From Planctomycetaceae bacterium (lineage in GTDB: Bacteria > Planctomycetota > Planctomycetia > Planctomycetales > Planctomycetaceae), in NCBI GenBank assembly GCA_003503535.1, contig DOCI01000141.1, forward strand, positions 86,723 through 92,784: DNA of 6,062 nt, read 5' to 3'. The notes beneath the pieces were generated by a model. The model was not told where the DNA came from. It did no database searches and was given only the letters and a program-made list of their open reading frames with translations. Numbering within the stretch: position 1 is the first letter of the stretch; each line of letters starts with the position of its first letter. Below are positions 6,006-6,062 of the stretch, in pieces. Made by a program: the position numbers and the translations under genes.

Positions 6006-6062
6006 ATGACAGGACTTTTCTTGAAGAGAAATGCCCCTCGTTCCCAAGGTCCTCCCTGGGAA
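6006..6062 (+). CDS. Start of a downstream gene, cut by the window edge
   Basis: An ATG at 6006, two bases after the TGA of the acyl-CoA dehydrogenase-like gene, opens a frame of 19 codons (MTGLFLKRNAPRSQGPPWE) that is still open at the right edge. GAGAG at 5994-5998 gives a ribosome site at seven bases. The tight spacing suggests an operon with translational coupling. The fragment is too short to recognise a family, and a chance open frame cannot be excluded. Confidence 0.45.
   Translation, partial: MTGLFLKRNAPRSQGPPWE

Overview
The window looks like bacterial chromosomal DNA, and Planctomycetota (a Gimesia/Rubinisphaera-like lineage) is my best inference. This rests on the protein types: a thioredoxin/Omp28-like secreted protein, a small EamA-like membrane protein with a style I associate with that phylum, a long acidic tail joined to one membrane helix and a periplasmic domain, and a divergent acyl-CoA dehydrogenase. 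Base composition is moderate and genes are spaced rather than packed. No rRNA, tRNA, CRISPR array, insertion sequence or phage gene was seen.

Layout. Positions 1-641 (+) hold the C-terminal part of a thioredoxin-fold/Omp28-like protein whose frame is open to the left edge. Positions 792-1655 (+) encode an alpha/beta hydrolase with a visible nucleophile elbow and C-terminal His. It converges, with 9 bases between stop codons, on a 469-residue single-pass membrane protein (3074-1665, -) with a Glu/Ser-rich disordered cytoplasmic half. Upstream of that on the same strand are bioD (3944-3222, -), dethiobiotin synthetase, and a five-helix half-size EamA-like membrane protein (4610-4053, -). A 268-base divergent intergenic region follows, then an acyl-CoA dehydrogenase-like flavoprotein (about 4909-6003, +; start uncertain), and after 2 bases the first 19 codons of another gene that runs off the right edge.

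How the genes work together. Only bioD has a firm pathway role (biotin synthesis, ATP-dependent ring closure), and no other bio gene is visible, so it is an orphan here. The minus-strand block EamA-like gene > bioD > 469-residue gene could be partly co-transcribed, but the gaps of 108 and 147 bases and a long imperfect inverted repeat just upstream of bioD suggest separate control points. I see no clear multi-gene novel system. The most distinctive items are the 469-residue membrane protein, the inverted-repeat element in the bioD leader, and the atypical acyl-CoA dehydrogenase with an awkward translation start.
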